Positions 25,050-34,406 of a stretch of DNA of 64,000 bases are shown here, piece after piece. Made by a program: the position numbers and the translations under genes. The stretch comes from Undibacterium_A arcticum (GTDB lineage Bacteria; Pseudomonadota; Gammaproteobacteria; Burkholderiales; Burkholderiaceae_D). Below the pieces are notes generated by a model. The model was given only the letters and a program-made list of their open reading frames with translations, did no database searches and was not told the origin of the DNA. The stretch lies in the NCBI RefSeq assembly GCF_042660705.1, contig NZ_JBHSUQ010000001.1; one strand, written 5' to 3'. Numbering within the stretch: the stretch's first letter is position 1; each line of letters opens with the position of its first letter.

Positions 25050-25529
25050 GCTCGTTCCTTTTTTATGGTTTTATGATCAATTTAACCGGACTTGCGCCGC
25101 ACTCAGCATGATTGGTAAAGATGCAAGTAAAGGCGCAGGGGCGATCCTAGCTTGCATAAATGACAACGTCAACAAGATTTCGCCGGGTCTGCGACATACT
25201 GCAGGTCGGGCCTGTCGGTTGATGTTGGCGCGCACCGTTCCTGGCAATCGAACGCCGATCGGTGCGATGGTGTTTGGAGAGAAATCAGCGATGTGCGTCG
25301 ACGATGTGCGTCGAATATAGTAAGGAACACTCTTGTGGTCGGCAAACAGCAGTCGTAGCGTGTGCTTGCCGGGCGGCAGCTCAGGCAAGGTTTCGGTCTC
25401 GCCTTGCCGAAATGCCCGCCCATCCCCGGTTGAAGGAAACAGCCTGCAATAAATCTCTTATAATCAAACATTTAGCACAACAAGAACATGACCCGCGGCG
25501 GCATTGTCGTGATGCCGCTGATTCTCTTT
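25050..25529. other. Divergent region between subtilase gene and argF, with a gene remnant
   Basis: About 480 bp. No intact gene. Contains a DUF4399-like remnant (listed separately) and must hold the promoters for argF and the subtilase gene; TCTCTTATAATCAAAC near 25454 has a good -10 (TATAAT) for argF. Confidence 0.5.
25310..25440 (-). pseudogene. Remnant of a DUF4399-like gene
   Basis: Minus strand. One frame reads QPGMGGHFGK, the next RQGETETLPELPPGKHTLRL and LFADHKSVPYY, together resembling the core of DUF4399 proteins (FGKGQTET..LPPGKHTLQLL.ADH..P). No start, no proper C-terminus and at least one frame change. I infer a decayed copy. Recognition is from memory of the family pattern only. 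Confidence 0.4.
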
Positions 25530-26440
25530 ATGCCAATCAAACATTTCCTGCAGTTTCCGACTTTACGCTGGACGAGTTCGAGTACGTGATCGAGCGCACT
25601 CGCCTGATCAAGCGCAAATTCAAAAATTACGAGCCGCACCACCCGCTGATCGATCGCACGCTGGTGATGGTGTTTGAAAAGAATTCGACCCGTACCCGCC
25701 TGTCGTTTGAAGCCGGCATGCACCAGCTCGGCGGCGCCGCAATCTACCTGAACACGCGCGACAGCCAGCTCGGCCGCGGCGAGCCGGTGGAGGATGCGGC
25801 GCAAGTCATGTCGCGCATGTGCGACATCATCATGGTGCGCACCTTCGGCCAGGAGATCATCGAGCGTTTTGCGGCCAATTCGCGGGTGCCGGTGATCAAT
25901 GGCCTGACCAACGAGCACCACCCGTGCCAGGTGCTGGCCGATGTGTTTACCTATATCGAGCAGCGCGGCTCGATCGCCGGTCGCACCGTGGCCTGGATCG
26001 GCGATGCCAACAACATGCTGTACTCGTGGCTGCAGGCGGCCGCGGTCTTCGGCTTCCGTCTGAATGTGTCGACCCCCAAGGGTTACGATCTCGACCCGCA
26101 ACTGGTGACGGTCGACGCCAGCCACTACACCTTGTTCGAACATCCATCCGACGCCTGCCAGGGCGCGCATCTGGTGACTACCGACGTCTGGACCAGCATG
26201 GGTTACGAAGATGAAAACGCGGCGCGGCTGAAGGCCTTCGACGGCTGGATCGTGGACGGCGCGAAAATGGCGCGCGCGGCAGCGGACGCGTTGTTCATGC
26301 ACTGCCTGCCGGCGCATCGCGGCGAAGAAGTCGCGGCCGACGTGATCGACGGTCCGCAATCAGTAGTCTGGGATGAAGCAGAAAACCGGCTGCATGTGCA
26401 AAAGGCCCTGCTCGAATACCTGGTACTCGGGCGTCGATAA
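25530..26440 (+). CDS. argF: Ornithine carbamoyltransferase (frameshifted near the start)
   Basis: Converts ornithine and carbamoyl phosphate to citrulline (arginine synthesis). The ATG at 25530 reads MPIKHFLQF, then a missing T at the run 25554-25556 throws the frame. The rest is SDFTLDEFEYVIERTRLIKRKFKNYE onward, in the frame that stays open to 26440. Motifs: FEKNSTRTRLSFEAGM (carbamoyl phosphate, STRTR), NGLTNEHHPCQVLAD (HPCQ), WIGDANNMLYSW, MHCLPAHRGEEV (HCLP). About 303 residues. An apparent longer start upstream at 25262 is not supported. argG follows after the VOC gene. Confidence 0.93.
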
Positions 26441-26513
26441 CAGCTTGCGAATCCGCGGGAGACACCGCCGTGCGGTGGTGCAGCCTGTCGTTGCGTAAAA
26501 TAATGGAGGCACC

Positions 26514-26891
26514 ATGCTCGACCACATGACTTTCCGCGTCGCCGATATCGACACTTGCAAGGCCTTCTATGAGAAGGTGCTGGCGCCTCTCGGCTACGGT
26601 GCCGCGCTGGAATTCGAGCATGACGGCGTGCGCATGCTCGGCTTTAGCGATGCCGGCAAATACGACACCTGGTTCGTGCAGGTGACGCCGGTTTCTGGTC
26701 CGGCGCATATCGCGTGGCGCGCCAAAAGCCGCGCCGCAGTCGATGCGTTTCACGCGGCGGCGCTGGCCGCTGGCGGACGCGACAACGGGGCACCCGGCTT
26801 GCGGGAACATTATCACCAACATTATTACGGCGCATACGTGCTCGATCCCGACGGCAATAACGTCGAAGCGGTGTGCCACGACCCGGCCTGA
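26514..26891 (+). CDS. VOC/glyoxalase-fold protein
   Basis: 125 residues with a single vicinal-oxygen-chelate domain: MLDHMTFRVADIDTCKAFYEKVLAPLGYG ... HIAWRAKSRAAVDAFHAAALAAGGRDNGAPG ... YGAYVLDPDGNNVEAVCH. His near the N-terminus and Glu in NNVEAVC are the likely metal ligands. Substrate unknown; often annotated as glyoxalase/bleomycin resistance-like. It sits between argF and argG, same strand, probably co-transcribed, but I see no reason to tie it to arginine synthesis. Confidence 0.85.
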   Translation: MLDHMTFRVADIDTCKAFYEKVLAPLGYGAALEFEHDGVRMLGFSDAGKYDTWFVQVTPVSGPAHIAWRAKSRAAVDAFHAAALAAGGRDNGAPGLREHYHQHYYGAYVLDPDGNNVEAVCHDPA

Positions 26892-26949
26892 TTCGGTTCG
26901 ATTTACCTTGGTTTTATTTGATTAGATTGTTAATGGAAAAGAGAAGCAC

Positions 26950-28182
<1,233 letters not shown>

Positions 28183-28208
28183 GCAGGGCTGCTCGGCTAT
28201 CGCGATTG

Positions 28209-28233
28209 AAAGGGTCCGGTGGACCCTTTTTTT
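28209..28233 (+). terminator. Intrinsic terminator of argG
   Basis: AAAGGGTCC / GGACCCTTT with loop GGT and an extended T-run (28227-28233). Confidence 0.92.
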
Positions 28234-28461
28234 GGGCTGCGCGTGCCGTCGCATGGGTGCAACGCAGCGGCGATCGAACTGAATGGATGGGTTGCACCCA
28301 TTCTACAACTGACGTCCTTGCCATCAGGCAATGTACAACCGACACTTGGCGCGGGATCAAACTCGCGCCGGCAACGCACTGGTAGCATACGAAACGAATG
28401 CAGGCAAATCCGCCGCGTCACCGTTGTCAAATGCGCGGCATCAACTGAAGAAGAGGTAAAA

Positions 28462-28776
28462 ATGAGCACCCAATTCGACCATGTGTCCGTGATCAAGAAA
28501 TCGAATATCTATTTCGACGGCAAGTGCGTTTCACATAACCTAATCTTCCCTGACGGTACGAAAAAAACCATCGGCGTGATTTTTCCGTCAACACTGACCT
28601 TCAGCACCGAGGCGCCGGAGCTGATGGAAATCGTCGGCGGTAAATGCCGCGTCCGGCTGCAAGGGGAAGAAAAATGGAACGAATACGAGGGTGGCCAGAA
28701 ATTCAAGGTCGCGGGTAATGCGCGGTTTGATATCGAGACGGTCGAGACACTTGATTACGTGTGTCACTTCGGTTGA
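28462..28776 (+). CDS. ppnP: Pyrimidine/purine nucleoside phosphorylase PpnP
   Basis: 104 residues, DUF1255/cupin fold. It begins MSTQFDHVSVIKKSNIYFDGKCVSHNLIFPDGTKKTIGVIFP and ends FKVAGNARFDIETVETLDYVCHF, matching the full length of E. coli PpnP (94-105 aa). Phosphorolyses a broad range of nucleosides to the base and ribose-1-phosphate. Monocistronic by appearance, with RBS AAGAGG. Confidence 0.93.
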   Translation: MSTQFDHVSVIKKSNIYFDGKCVSHNLIFPDGTKKTIGVIFPSTLTFSTEAPELMEIVGGKCRVRLQGEEKWNEYEGGQKFKVAGNARFDIETVETLDYVCHFG

Positions 28777-28998
28777 CGCGACACGACTGGATCGAATCAA
28801 TCGGAAATCGGCTGGAATGCGGGCGGCATTGCGGCACCCGCAGGGCCGCTGGCCAGATCGTTCGCTCGATTTATACTGCCAGCAGTATACTTAAACACCG
28901 CCGGAATAAATGCGGTAACCCGCCTATTTTTACATATACCCCCCAATAATCCGCTTAGCAGTGGTAGTCGGCGCGGCCACGCCGCGGCGACCGCGCGC
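28777..28998. other. Convergent intergenic region with palindrome
   Basis: Holds a perfect 18-bp palindrome TATACTGC-CA-GCAGTATA (28872-28889) and a CATATACCCCCCAATAAT element (28932-28949) that resembles the dispersed TACTCC family read in this direction. No gene. Confidence 0.45.
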
Positions 28999-30027
28999 CT
29001 AAACAAATATTGGTTCCGGCTCCAGCCGCACCCCAAAACGGGCCTGCACATCGGCCGCAATCGCGGCGGCGAGTTGCGTCACGTCGCGACCGGTCGCGCC
29101 GCCGCAATTGACCAGCACCAGCGCCTGCTTTTCATAGACCCCGGCCGCGCCGAGCCGTTTGCCCTTCCAGCCGCATTGATCGATCAGCCAGCCGGCCGCC
29201 AGTTTGATGCTGCCATCGGGTTGCGCGTAGCTGACCAGTTGCGGGTGCTCGAGCAGTAGCGCATCGCGCCGGGCAGCCGAAATCACGGGATTCTTGAAGA
29301 AGCTGCCGGCATTGCCGATTTGCGCCGGGTCCGGCAGTTTGCGGCTGCGGATCGCGATCACCGCATCGCTGATATCGCGCGGGGTGGGCGCCTGCAATGC
29401 CCGCGCCGCCAGTTCGTGCGCCACGTCGGCATAGCGGATATTCGGCTGCCAGCGTTTCGGCAGCGCAAAGGTGACGTCGAGAATGATCGCGCGCTCGCGC
29501 AGCGCCTGCTTGAACACGCTGTCGCGGTAACCGAACTGGCAGGCGGCCTTGTCCAGCGTGAAAATCCGGCCGGTTTCCCGATCGAATGCGCTCACCGCAT
29601 GAAAACAATCCTTCAGCTCCGCGCCATAGGCGCCGATGTTCTGGATTGGTGCAGCGCCGACACTACCCGGTATCAGCGACAGATTCTCGAGCCCGCCCCA
29701 GCCCTGCGCCAGCGTCCACTGCACGAAGCCAGCCCAGGACTCCCCGGCCGCCGCCCGCACATAGACCGCATCCGCATCCGCGCCGATGACCGCGATGCCC
29801 TCGATCATCATATGCATTACCAGGCCGGGAAAATCGCCGGTCAGCACGATATTGCTGCCACCACCCAGCACCAGCCGCGGCAAGCCGTCGAGGCTGGCGT
29901 CGTGCGCGATGTCGGCCAGTTGCCCGGCCGCCGTGATGCGCAGATAGGCCGCCGCGCTGGCCTCGATACCGAAGGTGTTGAGTCGGCGCAGCGAAAAATC
30001 GCGCTCTATTGTGAGTGGAACTGTCAT
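28999..30027 (-). CDS. murB: UDP-N-acetylenolpyruvoylglucosamine reductase
   Basis: 342 residues from the ATG at 30027 (MTVPLTIERDFSLRRLNTFGIEA); the open frame upstream to 30270 is not coding. FAD enzyme that makes UDP-MurNAc for peptidoglycan. Motifs: RLVLGGGSNIVLTGDFPGLV (FAD), GLENLSLIPGSVGAAPIQNIGAYG, YRDSVFK (Arg and Ser near the active site), IGNAGSFFKNPVI and the C-terminal LVNCGGATGRDV. It is the ~340-residue type I MurB. Divergent from yajQ. Confidence 0.96.
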   Translation of the reverse strand: MTVPLTIERDFSLRRLNTFGIEASAAAYLRITAAGQLADIAHDASLDGLPRLVLGGGSNIVLTGDFPGLVMHMMIEGIAVIGADADAVYVRAAAGESWAGFVQWTLAQGWGGLENLSLIPGSVGAAPIQNIGAYGAELKDCFHAVSAFDRETGRIFTLDKAACQFGYRDSVFKQALRERAIILDVTFALPKRWQPNIRYADVAHELAARALQAPTPRDISDAVIAIRSRKLPDPAQIGNAGSFFKNPVISAARRDALLLEHPQLVSYAQPDGSIKLAAGWLIDQCGWKGKRLGAAGVYEKQALVLVNCGGATGRDVTQLAAAIAADVQARFGVRLEPEPIFV

Positions 30028-30172
30028 AGCGCGCCGATTATAGATGGAAATCAGTTGGAAATGCGCCGGACAGCGGGATAGCCACCCGGTATGTTGTCCG
30101 TTAAAATGGCCGATTGGACAATGCAGCAGACGCTGCGCGGTGAAATAACACAAGACAAGTAAAGGAAACATC

Positions 30173-30658
30173 ATGCCATCGTTCGACGTTGTATCAGAAG
30201 CCAATATGGTCGAAGTCAAGAATGCACTGGAACAGTCGAATAAGGAAATTTCGACCCGTTTCGATTTCAAGGGCAGCGACGCCCGGGTCGAACAGAAAGA
30301 ACGCGATCTGACCGCCTACGCCGATAGCGACTTCCAGCTCAGCCAGGTGCGCGATGTGTTGACCAACAAGCTCACCAAACGCAGCGTCGACGTGCGCTTT
30401 CTGGACATCGGCAAGATTGAAAAAATCGGCGGCGACAAGGTCAAGCAAGTCATCAAGATCAAGAACGGCATCGAATCGGAGGCCGCGAAAAAAATCGTCC
30501 GCATCATCAAGGACAGCAAGATGAAGGTGCAGGCCAGCATCCAGGGCGAAGCGGTGCGCATCACCGGCGCCAAGCGTGACGACCTGCAGGCGGCGATGGC
30601 GCTGCTGCGCAAGGAAGTTGCCGATCTGCCGCTGGAATTCAACAACTTCCGCGACTGA
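30173..30658 (+). CDS. yajQ: YajQ-family nucleotide-binding protein
   Basis: 161 residues, DUF520. It begins MPSFDVVSEANMVEVKNALEQSNKEISTRFDFKGSDARVEQ and contains RSVDVRFLDIGKIEKIGGDKVKQVIKIKNGIESEAAKKIVRIIKDSKMKVQASIQGEAVRITGAKRDDLQAAMALLRK. Family members bind nucleotides, and a Xanthomonas homologue binds c-di-GMP and acts with a transcription factor. Complete. The retropepsin gene follows after 74 bp. Confidence 0.95.
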   Translation: MPSFDVVSEANMVEVKNALEQSNKEISTRFDFKGSDARVEQKERDLTAYADSDFQLSQVRDVLTNKLTKRSVDVRFLDIGKIEKIGGDKVKQVIKIKNGIESEAAKKIVRIIKDSKMKVQASIQGEAVRITGAKRDDLQAAMALLRKEVADLPLEFNNFRD

Positions 30659-30732
30659 CATCCGGCGGCGATGGCAGCTAACCGCAAGCCGGAAACGCGG
30701 CAGATGCCGGACCGGCTCACCGAAAGAATCGA

Positions 30733-31365
30733 ATGCGCATCATCCCCCTGATGACCTGCCTGTTGCTGCTGGCCGGCACTGCTGACGCCGCCGACATCGG
30801 CGTAGTTGGCCTGTTTCCCGGCAAGGCGGTGCTGGTGATCGACGATGCGGCGCCGAAGACCTATGCGATCGGCAACACCATTGCCGAAGGCACGCGCCTG
30901 GTCGCCAGCGATGGCAACAGCGCCACCGTCGAAGTCAATGGCAAGCGCCAGACCCTGGTCATTGGTCAGCACGCAAATCACACCATTTCCACCGGTCCCG
31001 CCAGTGTTACGCTGCAGGCCGATAGCCGTGGCCATTTCCTTGCCCAGGGCCAGATCAATGGCGGCACCATGCGCATGCTGGTCGACACCGGCGCGTCGAT
31101 GGTTGCGCTGTCGGCTAGCGACGCGCTGCGCCTTGGCATCGACTACAAGAATGGACAGCGGATCACCGTCAATACCGCCAACGGCGTCGCCGCGGTGTAT
31201 CGCATCAAGCTCGACAGCGTCAAGGTCGGCGATATCGAATTGCGCCAGATCGATGCGGTGATCCATGAAACCGGGCTGCCGTACGCCTTGCTCGGCATGT
31301 CGTTCCTGAACCGCACCGATATGCGCCGCGATGGCGAACAGATGACGCTGACGCGGCGGTTCTGA
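30733..31365 (+). CDS. Exported retropepsin-like aspartic protease (clan AA, TIGR02281-type)
   Basis: 210 residues. Signal peptide (IIPLMTCLLLLAGTADA), a small beta-rich N-terminal domain (IGVVGLFPGKAVLVIDDAAPKTYAIGNTIAEGTRLVA), then a single aspartic protease domain with GGTMRMLVDTGASMVALSASDALRLG (the DTGAS catalytic motif) and YALLGMSFLNRTD at the end. One Asp motif means it must dimerise, as retropepsins do. Periplasmic; substrate unknown. Confidence 0.88.
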   Translation: MRIIPLMTCLLLLAGTADAADIGVVGLFPGKAVLVIDDAAPKTYAIGNTIAEGTRLVASDGNSATVEVNGKRQTLVIGQHANHTISTGPASVTLQADSRGHFLAQGQINGGTMRMLVDTGASMVALSASDALRLGIDYKNGQRITVNTANGVAAVYRIKLDSVKVGDIELRQIDAVIHETGLPYALLGMSFLNRTDMRRDGEQMTLTRRF

Positions 31366-31564
31366 GGTCGCCGTGCGCCGGCGGTAACAGGTACAGACGA
31401 TGATTGTTCGCCACCCATGACACCGAGTCGGACCTCGGCGCTGAGCCGAGTCGGCGAATTCCCCCCCCCGTCAATGCGCTAGTTCGCCACTTGCATGCAA
31501 CCGATAGGCACCGCCTGTCCATTCCGGCGTGATCAAAGAATGACCTGCGAGCGGATCGCCATGG
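31366..31564. other. Intergenic region with inverted repeat and C-run
   Basis: Contains CCGAGTCGGACCTCGGCGCTGAGCCG-type inverted repeats near 31420-31450 and a run of nine C residues (31461-31469). A possible terminator for the retropepsin gene; no gene seen. Confidence 0.4.
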
Positions 31565-32365
31565 TCACCAATAATTTTCTGTCAGGAATTGACCGGGAAT
31601 GACACGGCGGCACGGTAAAAATCCGCGTTGATGCAGCAGGCGACGGGCGTCTGTAATCATGTCCGGATTGCCACACAACATCACACGCGATGCTTCGGGC
31701 GTCAAGCGCATGCCTGCAGCACTTTCTAGGGTGCCGTTTTCCAGTAAGGTGGTAATCCTGCCCTTGAGCAATCCTGGCAATCCTGCGCCCTGTGCTGCAG
31801 CTTCCCGTGTCACGGATCGGACCAGCTGCAGCGTCGCCGGATCCGTGGCACATGGCGGATGCGCTTGCAACGCGACGAACTGGTCCAGATAGGCGAGTTC
31901 ATTTGATCGGCGCACCCCGTGAACCAGCACGATATGCTTGAATTTTTCCCAGACGTCGCGCTCCCGCAAGATTGAAATGTATGGCCCCAAACCGGTACCC
32001 GTTGCCAGCATCCATAAGGCCTCACCGTCGACAAAACGGTCGGCCGTCATGAACCCGACGCTCTTTTGCTCGATCCAGATTGGGTCACCCGGTCGCAATA
32101 CCTTGAGCGCCGTGGTAAACAATCCGCCGGGAACGACGATGCCATAGAATTCAAGATGGTCGGCGGTACTGGCCGACACGATCGAGTAGGCGCGCCATAC
32201 CATTCCATCATTTACCGCGAGCCCGAGCCGTGCAAACTGACCCGGCGTGAAGCAATAACCGGGCGGGCGACTGGTTTTGAACGAGAATAGCTGGTCGGTC
32301 CAGTCAAACCAATCGCTGACGGTGACAAGCGTGGCGCGGTCATTGCTGGGCATGGCAATATTCAT
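31565..32365 (-). CDS. fpr: Ferredoxin/flavodoxin-NADP+ reductase
   Basis: 266 residues from the ATG at 32365. FAD-binding RAYSIVSAS (RxYS) and the LEFYGIVVPGGLFTTAL region, NADP-binding LWMLATGTGLGPYISILRE, HGVRRSNELAY, MLCGNPDMITDARRLL, and the C-terminal aromatic end FLTENYW that stacks on FAD. Type II bacterial Fpr fold. It faces the nsrR-like gene on the same strand (131 bp apart), so it may be part of the redox/NO response, but it may also act generally in ferredoxin reduction. Confidence 0.9.
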   Translation of the reverse strand: MNIAMPSNDRATLVTVSDWFDWTDQLFSFKTSRPPGYCFTPGQFARLGLAVNDGMVWRAYSIVSASTADHLEFYGIVVPGGLFTTALKVLRPGDPIWIEQKSVGFMTADRFVDGEALWMLATGTGLGPYISILRERDVWEKFKHIVLVHGVRRSNELAYLDQFVALQAHPPCATDPATLQLVRSVTREAAAQGAGLPGLLKGRITTLLENGTLESAAGMRLTPEASRVMLCGNPDMITDARRLLHQRGFLPCRRVIPGQFLTENYW

Positions 32366-32497
32366 TTCACGATGCAATTAATTTGACATAACAATCACAT
32401 GCGATGCCTTGATCAGCGCTCGCGCATCGCAACCGGCGGTACACCTGATGCGCAATTGCCGCGGCAGTCCATTGGCAATAATTCGGCACGGGCAGTC

Positions 32498-32974
32498 CTA
32501 TTCCGATGGTTTGACCTGCTTTGGCCTCGGATGCATCTTTACCGTACTGATGGTTTTGTTGTCGTACTGGCGACCGTTCGGAATCAGGCTTGCCAGTGTC
32601 GCGCCATCGAGTACGTCAAGGTACGCTCGCGTCGCCGAACCCAACACCTGTTTCAAGGAACAGGCGGGGGAGAGGACGCACTTGTTGTGTTCGCGGTCAA
32701 AGCACTCGGCCATGTAGAAATCGGTCTCGGTGTTGCGGACCACTTCCCCAATATTGATATCTTCCGGCTCCTTGTTGAGCTTAAGCCCGCCATTGCGCCC
32801 GCGCACCGTCGCGACGATGCCGCTGGTACCCAATTGATGCACCACTTTCATCAGGTGATTTTTTGAAATGCCGTGCAGATCGGCAATGTCCTGAATCGTT
32901 ACCAGGCGATCGCGGTGCAAGCCCAGGTACATCAAGGTCCGCAGTGTGTAATCGGTATACGCTGTGAGTCTCAT
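32498..32974 (-). CDS. nsrR: NsrR-type Rrf2 regulator (NO-sensing Fe-S repressor)
   Basis: 158 residues from the ATG at 32974 (MRLTAYTDYTLRTLMYLGLHRDRLVTIQDIADLHGISKNHLMKVVHQL). Winged helix, then three Cys for an iron-sulfur cluster in AECFDREHNKCVLSPACSLKQVL. The spacing fits NsrR rather than IscR. NsrR releases its operator when NO hits the cluster. It is divergent from nnrS, which supports control of the nnrS-oxidase block. A long tail after DGATLASLIPNG reaches 32498; part of it may be extra. Confidence 0.9.
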   Translation of the reverse strand: MRLTAYTDYTLRTLMYLGLHRDRLVTIQDIADLHGISKNHLMKVVHQLGTSGIVATVRGRNGGLKLNKEPEDINIGEVVRNTETDFYMAECFDREHNKCVLSPACSLKQVLGSATRAYLDVLDGATLASLIPNGRQYDNKTISTVKMHPRPKQVKPSE

Positions 32975-33002
32975 CGGTGGTCCAGATTGCTGTGAAAATA
33001 CA

Positions 33003-33060
33003 AAATACATATTGCGTTAAGTGGTGTAGCAGCCTATATTTCACACCAAATGCAGTATTT
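33003..33060. promoter_or_regulatory. Possible NsrR operator in the nsrR/nnrS divergent region
   Basis: Two half-site-like sequences, AAATACAT (33003-33010) and AAATGCAG (33048-33055), resemble the AAATGCAT half-site of NsrR boxes. No complete palindrome is visible, so this is tentative. Confidence 0.3.
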
Positions 33061-33094
33061 ATTATATATGTTTAAAAAATAAAAAACTGGATTT

Positions 33095-34336
33095 ATGCCA
33101 CGAATAAACATCTCGAGCGCGGACAGCCCTGACAGTCTCGGCCGCCGCAAGCAACACTGGTGGGGCCATCCGGTACTGGCATTGGGATTCAGGCCGTTTT
33201 ACCTGTTGGCGGCGGCATTTGCCGCGATCGGCGTCCCATTATGGCTGGCCGTTTATTCAGGGTGGATTCCGGTCGCACCGCGCATTAGCCTCGGCTGGCA
33301 TATGCACGAGATGATATTCGGTTTTGTGGTGGCGGTGATTGTCGGCTTCCTGTTCACGGCAGCGCGCAACTGGACCAATTTGCCGACCCCGCACGGCCGG
33401 CACCTGGCGGCCTTGTGCGCTCTGTGGATCGCTGGACGCGTGGCGATGCTGATGGCTGATCCGGTCGTCGCGGCAGCCATCGATCTGGCATTCATCCCGT
33501 GTGCGGCGTGGCCGTTATGGGGCGTTCTGAGACAAGCCGGCAATCGACGCAATCTGTTGCTGATCGTCTTCCTTGCCTTGCTGAGCGTCGTCAATGGCCT
33601 GTTTCACGCGGCCAATCTTGGGTGGATCGCGGTGTCGCCCACATTGGCAATCCAAACGGCGATCTTGATTGTCGTGATGGTGGAGACGGTGATCGGTGGA
33701 CGCGTCATTCCGGTCTTTACCAAAAATACCGTGTCCGGCAGCCAACCCGCGATGCGTCCGCAGCTGGACCGGGTCGCGCTGGACCGGGTCGCGCTAGACC
33801 GGGTCGCGCTGGCCCTGGTCGCGCTGACCGCGATCGCATGGCTATGCCGATTTCCCGGCGATGTAATTGCCATTGTCGCCGTGCTGGCAGCAGGCGCGCA
33901 ATCGTTGCGTTTGGCGAGCTGGACGCCGCAGCGCAGCTGGCGCCATCCCTTGCTGTGGATTTTGCATCTATCCTATGCATGGATACCCCTTGGCCTGGTC
34001 CTGATCGCATTGACGGCGCTGCATATCGTGCCCGAGAGTAGCGCCTTCCATGCGCTGGCGATTGGCGCGATGGCAGGACTGATCATCGGCATGCTGACCC
34101 GCACCGCGCTGGGCCATACGGGTCGGCCGTTGCAGGCCGGGCGGCGCGAAGTGGCGATGTATGTGCTGATTCAAATCGGCGCCGTAGCGCGTTTGTGCGC
34201 CAATATCACCAGTCTCGATATCCGGGCCAGCGCATTGCTGGCCGCCACCTTGTGCTGGACCTGCGCGTTTCTGCTGTACTTGCTGGTGTATGGGCCTTAC
34301 TTGTTGCATGCCAGGATCGACGGCAAGGAGGGTTAG
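33095..34336 (+). CDS. nnrS: NnrS, haem-copper membrane protein of NO metabolism
   Basis: 413 residues, about 12 helices. Typical N-terminus HPVLALGFRPFYLLAAAFAAIGVPLWLAVYSG and the conserved HMHEMIFGFVVAVIVGFLFTAARNWTN, VVMVETVIGGRVIPVFTKN and IGMLTRTALGHTGRPL. NnrS binds haem and copper and relieves nitrosative stress. Residues ~224-243 consist of DRVAL units encoded by a 15-bp tandem repeat (33764-33823), unusual for the family. Divergent from nsrR; heads the oxidase-like cluster. An A-rich stretch precedes the ATG and no strong RBS is seen. Confidence 0.93.
   Translation: MPRINISSADSPDSLGRRKQHWWGHPVLALGFRPFYLLAAAFAAIGVPLWLAVYSGWIPVAPRISLGWHMHEMIFGFVVAVIVGFLFTAARNWTNLPTPHGRHLAALCALWIAGRVAMLMADPVVAAAIDLAFIPCAAWPLWGVLRQAGNRRNLLLIVFLALLSVVNGLFHAANLGWIAVSPTLAIQTAILIVVMVETVIGGRVIPVFTKNTVSGSQPAMRPQLDRVALDRVALDRVALALVALTAIAWLCRFPGDVIAIVAVLAAGAQSLRLASWTPQRSWRHPLLWILHLSYAWIPLGLVLIALTALHIVPESSAFHALAIGAMAGLIIGMLTRTALGHTGRPLQAGRREVAMYVLIQIGAVARLCANITSLDIRASALLAATLCWTCAFLLYLLVYGPYLLHARIDGKEG
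33764..33823 (+). repeat. 15-bp tandem repeat inside nnrS
   Basis: Three near-identical copies of CTGGACCGGGTCGCG (33764-33778, 33779-33793, 33794-33808) and a degenerate fourth. In frame, adding DRVAL repeats to a loop between helices. Confidence 0.92.
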
Positions 34337-34406
34337 ATCAGGATGGCGGCACGCATGACACGTTCGGCGCCCTCGCTCCATCTTTCTATTCACATCACTA
34401 TTTTGA

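Noticed and set aside
25262..25529. Longer ArgF start
   Set aside because: Known ArgF N-termini match MPIKHFLQF from 25530 after one base is restored; the upstream frame is non-coding.
30028..30270. Longer MurB start
   Set aside because: Sequence before MTVPLTIERDF is not conserved and covers the divergent promoter region shared with yajQ.
33764..33823. Regulatory iterons
   Set aside because: The repeat is in frame inside nnrS and codes for DRVAL units.
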